Of a stretch of 64,000 nt of DNA, positions 10,651 through 23,300 are shown piece by piece. The stretch is from positions 15,706,001 through 15,770,000 of the forward strand of contig OY821777.1 of assembly GCA_963682175.1 (NCBI GenBank), in the 5' to 3' direction. The notes under the pieces were generated by a model. That model did not search any database and was not told the origin of the DNA. It worked only from the letters and a program-made list of their open reading frames with translations. Every line of letters starts with the position of its first letter. Within the stretch, counting starts at the first letter, position 1. The position numbers and the translations under genes were made by a program. Source of the DNA: Triglochin maritima. Its lineage: Eukaryota > Streptophyta > Magnoliopsida > Alismatales > Juncaginaceae.

Positions 10651-12698
10651 GAAAAAAAAGAAAGGGAATAGTCTCACGGTTTAAGCATGGATATTTTGGA
10701 GAGAAATGAAAAGATAAATATATTTTTCAGAAAGTATCAAAATGGAGACTATTTTTCAGAGATTGGGACTGTCAGAGCATAAATAGTCAAATTTTTATGT
10801 TAATAATACTCTCGAGTCCGGACAAAAGCAGAGAAAACAAGATTTGCTGGATTCTGGGATTTTTTAAGTGTCCCAAATACACTTGTAATATTTGCCAAAA
10901 CTTTTATTCAAAACGTGATGAATTGTTGAAACGCGCGTTTCAAAACTTAATATTGAAAATGATGAATTCTAGTTGGCCCTCGTCAATTTTAGCTTAAATC
11001 ATTTTTTTCTATGACTTCGAATGTTTAAACATGTCCCTACACATTCTATTGAAAACAAAGAGTAGCACTCAACATTTTGAAAGTTCATTATACATCTTTG
11101 TTTGTTTTATTCATTTACATAGCCCAATTTATCACGTTAATATATATGTAACATTGGGTGAGTTAATTGGAGTAGTAGACAATATTAAAACCTTAAAATA
11201 TGCATCAAATACTTGCTGAGATTAGAATATAATGACAATGTAGAATAACCATACTTATTAAAAGATTAACAAGGGGATTTTGTTGCAAAATGAAAAATTA
11301 AGAGGGTGGTGACGAATTCCTAGAACATGACTCGAGGCCGGAGATGAGAGCCAACGGCATGTTAACAAACTTATGTTGAGATTCAATTTCTGTTTTAAGC
11401 TTATATAAGATCAACGATCGACTAAAGATCATACTATTTTAAATATATATGATGTATAAACTTAAAAATATAAGTACTTTAGTTTCTCTAGGAAAGTGCT
11501 TTTTTTATAGTTAAATCTCACATATAACTAACATAATGTGATCCCGTTCCTGATTTAAGCTAATCAAACATCAAGGATCTACTGAGTTGATTAATTCTGG
11601 GCGGTAGTCAAGCATAGTAGACTAAGGAAGTTGTTGTCACGTTTCACATCTTAGTAACTGTTTTCTGAGAGGCTGAAGCAAACAAATCACGAAATTAATG
11701 AGAAAATGGTTTAAAGAATCGAAACCACAGATTTTCCGTGGTTTGTTTGACGTAAGTTGTTTGGATCTCCAACTGTGAATCACCTCTGACGACGCAAGAG
11801 CGTGAAGTAGCATTAATTTATGTTTGTAATTCTGTTTGTTCCAAGCATATAGCCAGTGGTTTGGACATAAAAAAGATAAAAGTATCACGATTATTATAAA
11901 CCATGATGGCTTTACCATGATTATTATATATCATAATGACTGCAATGGTATTAGCTGCTAAGAAAATCCACCACCTTTAAATTATTCTTGAGTCTTTGAT
12001 CTGTCGATCCAAAAAACAAAGCATTTTACAAGCAATTAACTTGATCTTTGGAATGGTCCAAATTTTATTTTGGTTAGATTAGAAATAACCGCACTACAGT
12101 ATCAGTAAAAATAATTAAAGTATTTCGATTTGTAAATAGATAACATGGTGATGAAGAAAGTTCAAACACAGACACACATGTGTACAGTTCATTGCCCGAA
12201 GTATGTGTGACTTTTGCAATTCTCGGCAAAGATGATGAGGACCGAATCAAGTTTTTGATTGGCAAAAAGAGGTATTGCCATTTTAATTTTTCATTTAATA
12301 ACTTCAATAAGTGTGACAAAAGGACTAGTGTACAGCTGTACTTGTAATACTTGTTAGTTTTTCGCTTTTCAAAAATTGTGAGTTTTTTTTATGATTTTCA
12401 AATACATCACTCACGTAGTTTCTTTTAATATCGACTTTCAAAAGAAGAAGAAGAAGCATACCCTTATTTGAACCCTTTGCTACATTATAAAAGTATCTAT
12501 TTCCATAATAGGGATCCAAGCTGTTTCAGCCGTGTATTCTTATTGTGGACGCAACTTCCATTCCAAACGGTTGTTGGTCTGATCTGTTTAGCCTACCTGA
12601 GCCCTAGGCTTCATTAGGTGTGTTAGTAGCCCAGCGAACCCGAAACTTTTGATCCTTAGATGCCCGACATCACCTTTATTATATGTTTCTTTGAAAGA
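10651..12698. other. AT-rich interval with no recognised gene
   Basis: No convincing coding region, RNA gene or mobile-element end was found. Short open frames on both strands lack recognisable motifs. Confidence 0.45.
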
Positions 12699-13215
12699 TG
12701 TTGCTATCCTACTACACGCTATACGATCTATAATTCTATAGCTTAGGGTTCAATGCACTTCTTTGGTGGTGCAAGAGAGAGAGATCCAGTTGAGACAAGA
12801 TGTCTCAGGCCTTAGATCGAAGATGATCGGAGAAGAAGGATGGAAGAAAGATTAGGGTTAACGTGGCCGAAGCAAGAAAAGGAAATTGGAATTCGTTGTT
12901 ATGTTTAGGGTTGTACTGTACAAGGGCTATTTATACAAACGTAAAAAACTTGGAGTTGGAGGGCAAGCTAAAACATAATTGTGTTTCATATTAATCGGAC
13001 TCAGCATGCTCTGCATAGATTTGGGCTCAACCGGATCCATATCTGGGCTCAGTTAGATGGCATAATCATGGTGTGCAAATCAGCAAGACCCAGGGCACAT
13101 TAATATGATGCACCAACTGGTTCAAGATTCACACATATGATTCATGTGTAGGTGCCACTTCATCATCTCACCGGACCTGATCATGAGCCGGTTTACTCAT
13201 ATGTGGCACACAACA
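12699..13215 (-). repeat. probable copia-type LTR, minus orientation
   Basis: The segment is bounded by TGTTGCTATCC (12699) and ...CACAACA (13215), giving TG...CA ends in either direction. On the minus strand GTATAAATAGCCC near 12930-12942 looks like a TATA box. It is followed by a pyrimidine-rich leader with TCTCTCTCT, typical of LTR R-U5 regions. The flanking five bases do not match (aaaga and ataac), so an intact solo LTR is not proven. Confidence 0.45.
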
Positions 13216-13680
13216 ATAACGCTCTTTGGAGATATATGACGAAATTCGAAAATAAAGAAAATATTAGTATAGTCCCTACATAAGCACGACACGCACATAT
13301 CGAGAAATGGTCGAATATAATCACCTTTCTTAAGATTAGTGATCTATTGCCTATTGGTTTCTTATTTTGCATTGGATCTAGATATTACTTATGGATTTTG
13401 ACTCTGTCAAGTGTCTTTTTTACACCATCTGCCAAATAGTTTATTTGTCTCAAAAGTGGAAATCTAGATGCACTGAGAACTTTGGGTCGCTAGAAGAAAG
13501 AAAAAAACTAATGCATAAAACGGCAAATTAAAAACTGAACTTTTCATATCATTAAGCCATCCTGGTGATGGCCCAAGGAAGACTGAAAGAAATGTAAATG
13601 GGATATGATTGATCTACCACAATACTCAATCACTTTGATTCTCCCGGTCTCGGAGGTTCCTTTCAAAGTTGGAGGAATAA

Positions 13681-13893
13681 GAGCATCGATAATTATGCTT
13701 AGGCTACCTCCGGACGTACTGCTTTTTCTCTCTGTCACGTCAACTCACCTCACTCATCTCCAAATTTCTTTAACCGTACCCTGAAACCCCCAACACCCTA
13801 CATTTTCTCTCATCTACGTCATTTGGAGTATTTTTACATTTCTAAAAAAATTTAAAAAAATGCGACGAATTGTGTGTGTGTGTGTGTGTGGGT

Positions 13894-13932
<39 letters not shown>

Positions 13933-14039
13933 CCAACCCACACACGCCAAGCGCCCGAGAGTGAAATCGGGTCGCCCAACGCCCAGGCCACGCCCCCCGC
14001 TAAGGGGGTGTCAAAAAACCCATCCCGTTCAGGATGGTC
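13681..14039. mobile_element. Harbinger-like MITE with a 36-base G run, TSD taa
   Basis: The ends are GAGCATCGAT (13681) and, on the other strand, GACCATCCTG (14039), flanked on both sides by taa. A 3-bp TSD of this kind fits the PIF/Harbinger (Tourist) type. The body shares long stretches, in inverted orientation, with the element at 19381-19840 (for example ctctctgtcacgtcaactca against ctctctgccacgtcagctca). A (TG)n run passes into an uninterrupted 36-base G tract at 13894-13929. It has no coding capacity. Confidence 0.65.
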
Positions 14040-15827
14040 TAAGCAATTGGTTGGTACTATACCGTTTCCATCTTGGGTCCTATATTATTCCATTTTGAGT
14101 GTGAGATTGTGAACAACATTAAAAGTTTAAGATTATATAGTACCATCTTATTTAAAATTTACGATAAATTACAATTTTGTCTCTCAACTATGATCGAGTA
14201 ACACTTTAATTTCCTGAATTTTAAAACGTCATACTCATTTTTTTGAAAATTTGATTTGTGTAACATTTTGACATCATTTTCACCCTAAAATTGTTATTTT
14301 TCAATGTATTCGTTATTTTTCTCAATTTTTTGTATTGTTTGTTTTATGTGCTTCTAATGTATATGTTATGGTAAAATTGGAATTAAATCAGATGTCAAAT
14401 CTTACTTGAATTTGAGACTAATTTGTTCAAAATATTACCATCACCCAAATTTAACATCTGATTTGATTGAAACTTTATCAAAATGTTATATTAGAAATAT
14501 GTTTGGCAACAAAGAAAATAGTTGAGAAAAATATGAATACGTTGAAAAATAATGATTTTTTGAAAGAAAGAGGTCCACAATATCATACATATCAAAATGT
14601 TACTTGACTATAGCAGGGGCAAATTGTAATTTACCATAAATTTAAATCGATATCGATGCATGATTGACCATTTACAACACTCGATGAGTCGATGACGGAC
14701 ATTGTTATGTGCTATAACAGCAAAACATGTCCGTTGATGTCGGCAAAATGGAATTGCACGTGGAAAGAATTAACTTCATCTTGGGAAAAACTTCGACGTG
14801 CATCACGATTTCGCAACGCAATCCAGAAGTAGGCATGCACCGTATGGTTCACGACCCTCCGAAAGAAAAAAGAATATAGGAAAAAACATCCCAAAGTATC
14901 TTTCTTTTGTGCACATAATTTACATGCATTTTTTCTTATGTATGTGTTACACACTTACACATAATATATCAATCTCTGTTCGAAGAGACCGAGAACATGT
15001 GATTGTTGCTTACTACTATAGTACTACTTTCCATTTTTATCAAGTGGAACATACATTGGGCGAGACACGGCCCTAAAATACCTGCAAATGTAGCTTTTCA
15101 AGAGTACATGCCACGGAATTATTCAAATTATTGCTTGCATAATATCGATGATTTTAAGACATAAGGTGATAGCATGAAGCTCATTTTGACAAACAACATG
15201 ATATTTGATTTAGTGAATATTCACTGAACTTAGGTTTTACTTTCCGGTTCATTATTTCCGGTCTCAAGGAAAAATAAACTAAAAGCGATTGTCAGTGACT
15301 TTGTTTATGGCTCGTTTGGGTGCAGTGCCTCTCACGTCCGACGTCCACAGCGTTTCAAGGTCCACTAAAGCATGATTCTCTGACGTGAGTTTGAGGAAAA
15401 GTCACAAAAACCCAGACGCGAGAAGCTTGAGAAGGTAAGCTTAAACTTCAGTTCAAGTTCCCTATGCCAAACGCCATATGCAAATTGTGGCCAAAAGCAG
15501 ATAATGTTGTTTGGCACCTGCACACGTGTTTGGAATGGGAATGCAAATTTCCCATCCAATCTACGCCTACACAGGCTGTCTTAGGGGCAGAACGGGTTTT
15601 TACCCACCTCTACTACCTCTTATCTAGGTTAAGCGAGTAAACGAGGTGGAGTCAACATATATTTCGCTACCCTCCCACCTAATGGTAGACTAGGTGGGGC
15701 AAGTTAGGTGGGTTACTCTTTGATCAAAACTAAATATAAAAAATTAATTTATTTTCCTTAACATTTTTTATTGTAAATAGTGAATAATCTGTTTTTGATT
15801 GAAGAAATCCTATGGATTGTAGAGCTT
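14040..15827. other. interval with no recognised gene
   Basis: No gene is supported. A short segment at about 15590-15715 has inverted copies of acccacct/aggtgggt and may be a MITE remnant. Confidence 0.4.
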
Positions 15828-16407
15828 GTGAAAGTTTTTCAAACTAGCACCTAGAAGATTGCTTTAAACCATATATAGTTTTCTTCAATCTACAAACAAG
15901 ATTATCATTCTTGTCATAGTATCCTGAGGGAGGTTTCATGTAAACTTCTTCAATCAAGTCGCCATGTAGGAAGACATTATTCACATCTAATTGATGAATG
16001 TGCCAATTCTACACGGAAGCAATCCTTAAAACAGTACTTATTGTGACCATTTTTGTCACAGGAGTAAAAGTCTCTTGGTAGTCAATACCTTCAACTTGGT
16101 TGAATCATTGAGCTACCAAACGAGCCTTGTATCTGTCTATTTCCCCAGTAGCTCTATATTTAACCTTATAAATCTATTTGAAACCTATGATTCTCTTATT
16201 TGGTGGCATAGGTACTAGATCCCAAGTTTGATTAGATTCTAAGTCTTCCATTTCTTTATTCATGGCATCTACCCATTTTGGGTTATCACAAGCTTCAGAA
16301 TATTTACATGGTTCATTAACAACATCTACATTATTAAGAAAATTAACATGGCCAGTGGACAAGCAAGAGTATGTGACATGTATACTTAGGGGGTACCTGG
16401 TGCTCAC
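15828..16407 (-). pseudogene. copia reverse transcriptase, N-terminal remnant
   Basis: The stretch at 16174-16407 encodes KWVDAMNKEMEDLESNQTWD and then LVPMPPNKRIIG, the start of the copia RT domain. Diverged continuation in broken frames (FNQVEGIDYQETFTPV and [17 protein letters not shown]) reaches about 15830. The region that would hold the catalytic YVDD box is absent, so the truncation itself removes activity. Confidence 0.78.
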
Positions 16408-16838
16408 TTTTATATTGTTAGTTGAAATGTGTTCAGAATGTACCTGAGATTGGACATTGTTGCTTCTGAGGGTAGTGCATTGAAAATCCTTAAGAAGAAT
16501 TGACCTTGTGAGTAGTCTGGATGATCTTCTTACTTGAACTGCTTCATTCTCATTATTTGGAGGTCTTATGCTTTGTGGATTTTCAGCATTCTGTGCTTCA
16601 GTATGGTCTTCTTCTTGGGTACCTGTTTGTTATGCAAGTGTAATTTGTTTTCCTTATATGGTTTCTACTTCATTTTGATATGTATCAACATATGCATGAG
16701 TATGAAAATGCTCATTATCATCTAGAGGATATATGTGATGTATGTTTCTAGTGTCATGAACATGTTCTTCTCTTCCTTGTTCTTCTTGGAAAGGAAATAT
16801 TTGTTCATGAAAAACAACATCCCTAGATACAAAAAAAA

Positions 16839-17675
16839 TCATTTTTGCATATCATATATTTTATATCCCTTTTGATCATTAGGATATCCTATAAAAATAC
16901 ATTTTCTAGCTTTTTGGTAAAATTTGTCTTTTGGCTGCAGATTTGTGGCATAACATAAACACCCAAAAACTCTGAGGTGTTCATAGTTAGGTGGTTTCTC
17001 AAACAAGATTTCATAAGGGGTCTTGTTGTTTAGAAGTCTGATGGGAGTTATGTTTATTAAGTAGCAAACAATATTAATGCAACATCCCCAGAACTTGATG
17101 GGTATTTTGGAATGAAACCTAATGGCTCTTGCAACTTCAAGCAAATACCTATGTTTTCTTTCCACAATCCCATTTTGTTGTGGGGTATAAGGACATGATC
17201 TTTCATGTATAATGCCTTTACTATTAAAGAAATTCTGCATTTGTTTAGACATAAACTCTTGTCCATTATCACTTCTAATCTTTTTTATACTACATTGAAA
17301 CTGATTTTCAACAAGAGATGTAAAAGTTTGTAGTAAGTTAATAACTTGAGATTTGGATTGCATGAGATATGTCCAAGTATACCTACTCCAATCATCTACA
17401 ATAGTGAGGTAATAAAAGAAACCATCATAAGTAGAAGTAGAAGATTTAACCCAAATATCCATATGTATTATATCAAAAATACGAAAAGTGTTATTTATGC
17501 TAACAGGAAAAACAATTCTAGTATGTTTAGCTAATGGACAGTAATCACAATGTTTATTACAACTATCAAAAACACTATTATCATTGGAAGCAATGATTTG
17601 TAATCTATTTTGAGGAATGTGACCAAGTCTCTTGTGCCAATCGATGTTGTCATTTCTGGTAGTACTATAAGCCAC
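16839..17675 (-). pseudogene. copia GAG-pre-integrase and integrase domain
   Basis: A 278-codon open stretch begins with the zinc-binding WHKRLGHIPQNRL and H...CDYCPLAKH motifs (residues about 13-50). The integrase core follows with D in IIHMDIW, D in IRSDNGQEF and E in QQNGIVERKHRYL, so all three acidic residues of the DDE triad are visible. The end (FGCLCYATNLQPKDKFYQKA, then RKCIFIGYP) is the usual core/C-terminal junction. This is the best-preserved part of the element; upstream and downstream frames are broken. Confidence 0.85.
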
Positions 17676-17805
17676 ATGATTGTCTGGATGTTCTTTTATT
17701 AGAGAAAATATAAAGGTCCAACATTTCTATACCCAAACCAATCTTCTTCGTGGAAATGTCCTGGATGATACAAATACTAGGATAGAAATGTGTGGATTTA
17801 TTTGA

Positions 17806-18180
17806 CTATTTCGCTAACTTAGCAACATATATCAAATTTAATCTAAATTCAGGTACATAAAGTACATTAAGCAATTTAATTTTGCTGCTAAGTTGGACAT
17901 CACCAATAATTGTAGTCTTAGTAATCTTATTGTTGGGAAATCTTATAATAATATAGTTACTGATTTCTCTACAATTAATCGCAATTGCTTTATTGGAACA
18001 CATATGATCACTTGCACCACTATCAATTACCCAAGATACAGTATTTAAAATAGAACAATAATAGGTTGTACCTGCTGTGTTGGCATAAGTAGTTGTTGAT
18101 TCCTTCTTGTTGTTAAGAATTTGAAATATTTGGGCATACTGTTCCTGAGTGATGTTTGAATCAGCAATTTGGGACTCCAC
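17806..18180 (-). pseudogene. copia aspartic protease remnant
   Basis: The stretch contains WVIDSGASDHMCSN at residues about 50-63, with the copia protease active-site DSGA. It is followed by the expected beta-strand pattern (IIGDVQLSSKIKLLNVLYVPEF). It lies between the zinc-knuckle gag and the integrase, in the order expected for Ty1/copia, but is separated from both by stops or frame changes. Confidence 0.85.
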
Positions 18181-18241
18181 ATTAGAAACTTTGGCATCCT
18201 TGTTGTTCTATGATTTGTCTTTGCTAGTTTGTTTGTTCCTC

Positions 18242-19166
18242 TTATGGTTTGATATTGTTGGTTCTAGACGGGAAACCCACTAACCAATAACACTTATCAG
18301 CAGTATGACCTATCTTTTTGCAGTTGGTACAAGTGGGTTTGTCCTTTTTTTCTGTCTGGTATTGACTCTTGTTGCCAGCTTGAATGGTAGTTTTGTTTGC
18401 TGCTAGAGCAACAATTTCTTGAATCTGATTTTCATATCCTCCAACTTCTCTTTGCTTCTCCTCTTGTAGAACAAGGGAATAAGCTTTGCTGATACTAAGA
18501 AGTGGTGTTATTAGTAAAATTTGACCACTAATGGCCGAATAAGAATCATTAAGACTCATAAGAAACTGAATTGTCATGTCTTGTTGTTCTCTAGCAATGG
18601 AATCTTTATGTATACCACATGAGCAAACACAACTACAACCAGGGTTTTCAGCGTATGAACCTAACTCTTCCCAATGCCCTTTTAATTTGCTGAAATAAGA
18701 GGTGACACTCGATTTCTCTTGATTGATCATAGAAATCGATTTCTCTAACTGGTAATTCTGGGCATATTAGTTTGAGAAAATCTTTCTACTAATTCTACCA
18801 AATCTCATGAGCATTATCTCCAAAAACAATGCTATCAACAATTTCTTGACTAACAGAATTGATAATCCAAGATATAACCATGTCGTTGGTCCTCTCCCAT
18901 TTCTGATATTCATAAGGGAATTTTTCTCTAGTAGGTTTCTTTAGGTTTCCAGTAATAAAACCTAATTTGTATTTTGCATTTAAGGCTCTTCTCATATTCT
19001 TTGCCCAAGTGGGATAGTTTTCGCCGAACAAAATCTTTGAAACAAGAATGGTTCCAGGATTATCACTAGGGTTTAGTTCATATGGATTAGGCGTCTCACC
19101 CTCGTTCGTCGCAGTACTACTCGTGGTCATCTGCTCTGAATCGTCTTCTTCTTTCCTTTTACTCAC
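18242..19166 (-). pseudogene. copia gag remnant with zinc knuckle
   Basis: Two open stretches make up gag. The first (18795-19166) opens with MSKRKEEDD and has the LFGENYPTWAKNMRRALNAK block of plant copia gag. The second (18242-18730) continues with the SYFSKLKGHWEELGSY segment and ends in a CCHC knuckle, CTNCKKIGHTADKC. A frameshift near 18730-18795 separates them. The ATG at 19166 lies about 50 bp from the primer site. Confidence 0.85.
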
Positions 19167-19216
19167 CCTCCTCGTCTTCTTGAATCAGATGTCCTTCCTT
19201 TGATCTTGTGCTTCTA

Positions 19217-19230
19217 CTGCTCTGATACCA
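19217..19230 (-). other. primer binding site of the copia element
   Basis: The minus strand reads TGGTATCAGAGCAG immediately after the LTR end TTTCAACA (19231). This is complementary to initiator tRNA-Met. Confidence 0.85.
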
Positions 19231-19912
19231 TGTTGAAATTCATGCCGGAATTCATCCTGAGATCAAGACCTTGGGTTGAAGGAAGAAGAAAAGAATTGGG
19301 AAAGAAATGAAAATTTGTATTGACCGAAACAAATGTTTGTTGCTCATACACAAGTTAAGTTAAGCCTTATATAGGTCTCAGAGCATCCTCAGCGGCCCGG
19401 GCTCGCCCTGCCCCCCCCCCCCCCCCCCCCCCCCACCCGTTAATGGGGCGGTCGGCCGCTCGGGAAGCCCACCCGGGCACTGGAGCTCTCGGGCAGATGC
19501 TCGGGCACCTTGTTGGGGGGGGGGGGGGGGGGCACGTGTGGCCCCCCATTGACACGAATGTTTTTGGGTTATTTGTTGAAATTTTTTATAAATTTATTTT
19601 AAATTGTTTCTCCAGATTTTTTTCTTCTGAAAATATGTTTTTTATTTGTTTTGATTTTGTAGATTTTTTTGTGTTTTTTTTTTAATTTTGATCTCCAAAT
19701 AACGTGGATAAGAGAGAATGTAGGATGGATGGTGTAGCCTGGGTGTGGTTAAAGAGTTTTTTGGGTGGGTTGGATGAGCTGACGTGGCAGAGAGAGAGCA
19801 GGGGCGGGTGAGGGTAGCCCGGACGTGGTTATTTGTAGTCTCATATCTGGGTTTGGATCTTCACTGTTTAGTTAAGATCCGTTAACCCAATTACAAGTCA
19901 TGAACTTTAACA
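19231..19912 (-). repeat. 5' LTR of the copia element, interrupted by a MITE
   Basis: The LTR is bounded by TGTTGAAATT (19231, inner end on the plus strand) and ...CTTTAACA (19912). A minus-strand TATATAAGG near 19366-19374 is a likely TATA box, lying right beside the MITE insertion at 19381. Confidence 0.65.
19381..19840. mobile_element. Harbinger-like MITE, second copy, inside the copia LTR
   Basis: This copy lies inverted with respect to 13681-14039 and shares its internal sequence. It starts GAGCATCCTC and is flanked by tca on both sides. It carries two homopolymer runs: 24 C at 19411-19434 and 18 G at 19515-19532. Because it sits inside the 5' LTR it inserted after the copia element. 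It is GC-rich at both ends and has no coding capacity. Confidence 0.62.
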
Positions 19913-20301
19913 AATACAAAAACTAAAAGCTAAATAAAAAAGCAAACGCGGCTATGAATTATTGGTTATGTGAATTATACGGGACAAATTATGAGAAAAT
20001 CGCAACCATATCAAGCAGGTAGCGGGTGACGGTGGTGGATTTTTTTGTTACACACCAAAGTTGGCGGGGGCAAGGTTACGGTCCCTATAAAGTAAAAACA
20101 ATCATTTTAGTTTTTATAATTTGAAAAACACGTTAAGCAGGCAACGATTTGGTGATGTTGAAGCATTGGGCAGTACCACTACCAAATCAAACAGTCCCAA
20201 CCGTCTCCCGCCCCAAACCGACTCTCCCCATATCCCATCCCCCTCCCACACCCAAACCCAGACCCCTTCTTCTTCCCCCCTCCGCCCTCTTCTCCACTCC
20301 C

Positions 20302-23300
20302 ATGGGCCTGAAAGGAGTCGAGGAGGGCCTCAGGAATATGGTCGCCGATGCCAACCTCGACACCGGTGAGGAGAGGAGGCGGGTCCGTGAGGCGTTCAGG
20401 GAGGTTCAGCTTCGGATCGACCACTGCTTGTTCAAGGTTTTAGATTTTTTTTAATTGGGTTTTGATGTTTTGGACTTTAGATTAGAGTTTTCGGTGTGGA
20501 TTCCAATTGTTGTCCCAATTAATTTGAGAAAGTTTGTGTTCTCTGTGTTGTACCAGCCAGGAGGATATTGTCCGAGAGTATATTTGGAATCACGTTTTGA
20601 TAATCATATTTATTTATTTTGATAAAGAGAGAATCAGATTTTTTTCCCAACAATCAAATTTGGTTTCAATTGACATCTAATTTTTTTGAATCTTTAGACT
20701 ACAATTATGGTATGTTTGGGAACTCATTTTTTGGTTTGCTTAGATTTTATTGTCAAATGTGATCCCAAACAGAACCAAAGATAAAGATATAGCTTTGGAG
20801 GTTGGAGTCATAAGTGTTATTTTGTGACCTTTGTAAAATAGAAATAAGCTGATTTTGTTCCAATAGAATTGGATTACGACATTTAATGAGGTAGTCCAAT
20901 TACATTAAATGAGTGCAATTAGCCTTCATAATTTGATTAGGGTGTGATTACAATCTTCAATTTTCTAAATTGAACAAAGGTATGTAGTCAAGGGTATAAT
21001 CATATTACATTACGCCATTGATTATGGCAAACAAACATGACCTCAGTGTTGCAGAAATGTGATAGTTGTGCATTTTGCATTTGTGGTCTTGGGATGGAAT
21101 TGAATTCAAAATTATTGGGTTCAGGTTTTTTTCTTCTTCTAAAATTCTGCTTTTGATGCGAGAAGTTTCAATTTTTATGTGGTTTATGGAAAAAGATCTA
21201 TTTTTGACTCTTAGACAGTAGTGCTGTACTTAGTTTCTTAGGTGATACTTTCTGTGTTCTTGGAGTTCAATTTGGGGGTGTTTAATGGACCCCTTTGGCT
21301 TCAGGGTTGCAATCTGAGTTCAAATTTGTTACTCCTCGTACATAGTGTCAAATGGTACTTAGTGAAGATGCTATGATACTATGAGTGTTTGTTTGATTTA
21401 GTTTCTTTTATTGTTCAAACTCTTCAATTTAGTAAATCTCTCTTCTTCATGTGCTCAGCAATGTATTCTTTTTATCACAGCTAAGTATGTGAATGTTTTC
21501 GCCCTTATTTCTCAGGCAGAGTATGCTTCGTTGCGGGTGGAGGAGGTACGAAAGTTTGTTGTAATTCTGTACTGGATTTAATTTGGATAAACTGTGCTTT
21601 GGTGGTTTTGAATTTTGTTTTCTAGGACTGAAGGGTCTCATTCTTCCAATCAGAAAATCAGTGACAGTAAAATCAATATTTGCAAGAAGTGATAGTAAAT
21701 TGACTTCCGTGAATGCCAGCAATCCACGATTAATGTTGCGTGTTAACATGTTAAGTGTTACTGAGATGGTCAAAAATCTTCTAACATGACCCAGGTGGGA
21801 GATACACAGCATAAGTATTGCTTATTGTACTCTAGATTGTTAAAATGTTGTGATTAGACAGTAGTAAACATACTGATAAAAAAGTAGTAAATATCAAATG
21901 AGCTGACTGAAGCATTGCATATGTGGAAGTTGGACAACACAATGTTCTTTGTGTTAGTACTGAGATTGAAAGCTGTTGTCAAAGGTAAAAAAATTATCCT
22001 ATCATGGGGTAAATATAGATACAGGTGCACAATATGCTTCGTTGGTGGTGCTTTTTTTCTAAACCAAATTGCTACTTTTGAATGAAAACATGTTTACAAC
22101 CTTTGCTAAAGTACCATATTCGCTTTGCACACCGATATAGTTTTCATTAAGTTATTGTAATTCTTATAATATAGTTATATTAACATAACGAAATCTTAGC
22201 TATTACCATTCTCTTCCAACAAGTTATTTTATCTGCAGTCTTATGAGATAAATTCTAGAGGTGTGAAGATATTCTCTAAGTGTTGGCTTCCTGAGAAATC
22301 TCCCGTAGCACTAATATGTTACTGTCATGGGTATGGGGATACCTGCACATTCTTCTTTGAAGGTATTTAACAGCAGGATAGAAATTTGTTAAATTGCACA
22401 TGATTATCTTGTAATGCTAATAATTGCACAGATATTTTTTCAGGAGTTGCTAGGAAGCTAGCATCATCTGGTTTTGGAGTTTTTGCCATGGACTATCCTG
22501 GATTTGGTCTGTCAGATGGACTTCATGGCTATATTGAAAGCTTTGATGGTCTCATCGATGATGTAACTGAATATTACTCAAAAGTTAAAGGTATGCTTTG
22601 ATTAACGTCAGTATTAACTTCCATTTTGCAGTTATTTACTACTGCGACATGGTATAACAATGTAAATGGGTGAATATTGCACTTTGTAGCTGTAGGCGGA
22701 GTTGAATTTAATTTTGGTTTTTCTTGAATCCGACTAGTGTTGTATGTAGATAATTTTTACGATGTGATATTATCCTAGCTCAGCAGATGCGCTAAAACAA
22801 GAAGCAGACCTACAGCCCGCCCTTTCTATGATACATGCCTACTTAAGCAAAACCAATTAAGATAGCTTAACCATTTGTTGTAAGATATGAGTTCTGCATT
22901 GTTATGTTGTTGTGAAACTTATCTACGTTCTTCGTCTATGTTATTGGGTTGAAATCGACCTTATCAAATACGTTGAAGATGCATGTTTTGGGGGTGTCTT
23001 CCCAAGAAAAAATTGGTTGATCTCTCATTAATGATTTGCTATCCTATCATATCCTTCCATGGTGGGGATTTTGATTTGCTAATCCACAACAATCTTGCAC
23101 TCACATCAATTACTATCTGTCAGAAGATTTTCCTCATAAACTTTTAACTGCGTTGCAATTTTGGATGAGGAATATAGTGATCTATGATGCTAATGGCATG
23201 ACATTTGAGGCAGGAACGACAGTATCTTCAAGCAAATTTCTGCAAAATGCATTTAATGTCTTAACCATTAGAAAATCTCTATATAACAGTGCACTAAACC

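Larger units (their letters stand above)
15828..19912 (-). mobile_element. Ty1/copia retrotransposon, 3'-truncated, minus strand
   Basis: The order on the minus strand is 5' LTR (19231-19912, holding a MITE), primer site, gag, zinc knuckle, protease, integrase and the first part of reverse transcriptase, where homology ends near 15828. Gag-protease-integrase-RT is the copia order. The 3' half of RT, RNase H and the 3' LTR are missing. The LTR ends are TGTTAAAG... and ...TTTCAACA on the minus strand. The LTR is about 218 bp once the inserted MITE and its duplication are removed. Stops and frameshifts break the coding part. Confidence 0.87.

Noticed and set aside
13870..14112. Gly-rich open frames
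   Set aside because: They are translations of the (TG)n and G run inside a MITE.
20149..20301. 51-residue N-terminal extension of the lipase
   Set aside because: It is in frame, but Pro-rich and encoded by a CT/CCC-rich stretch that looks like 5' UTR; the conserved part begins after 20302. It is kept only as an alternative start.
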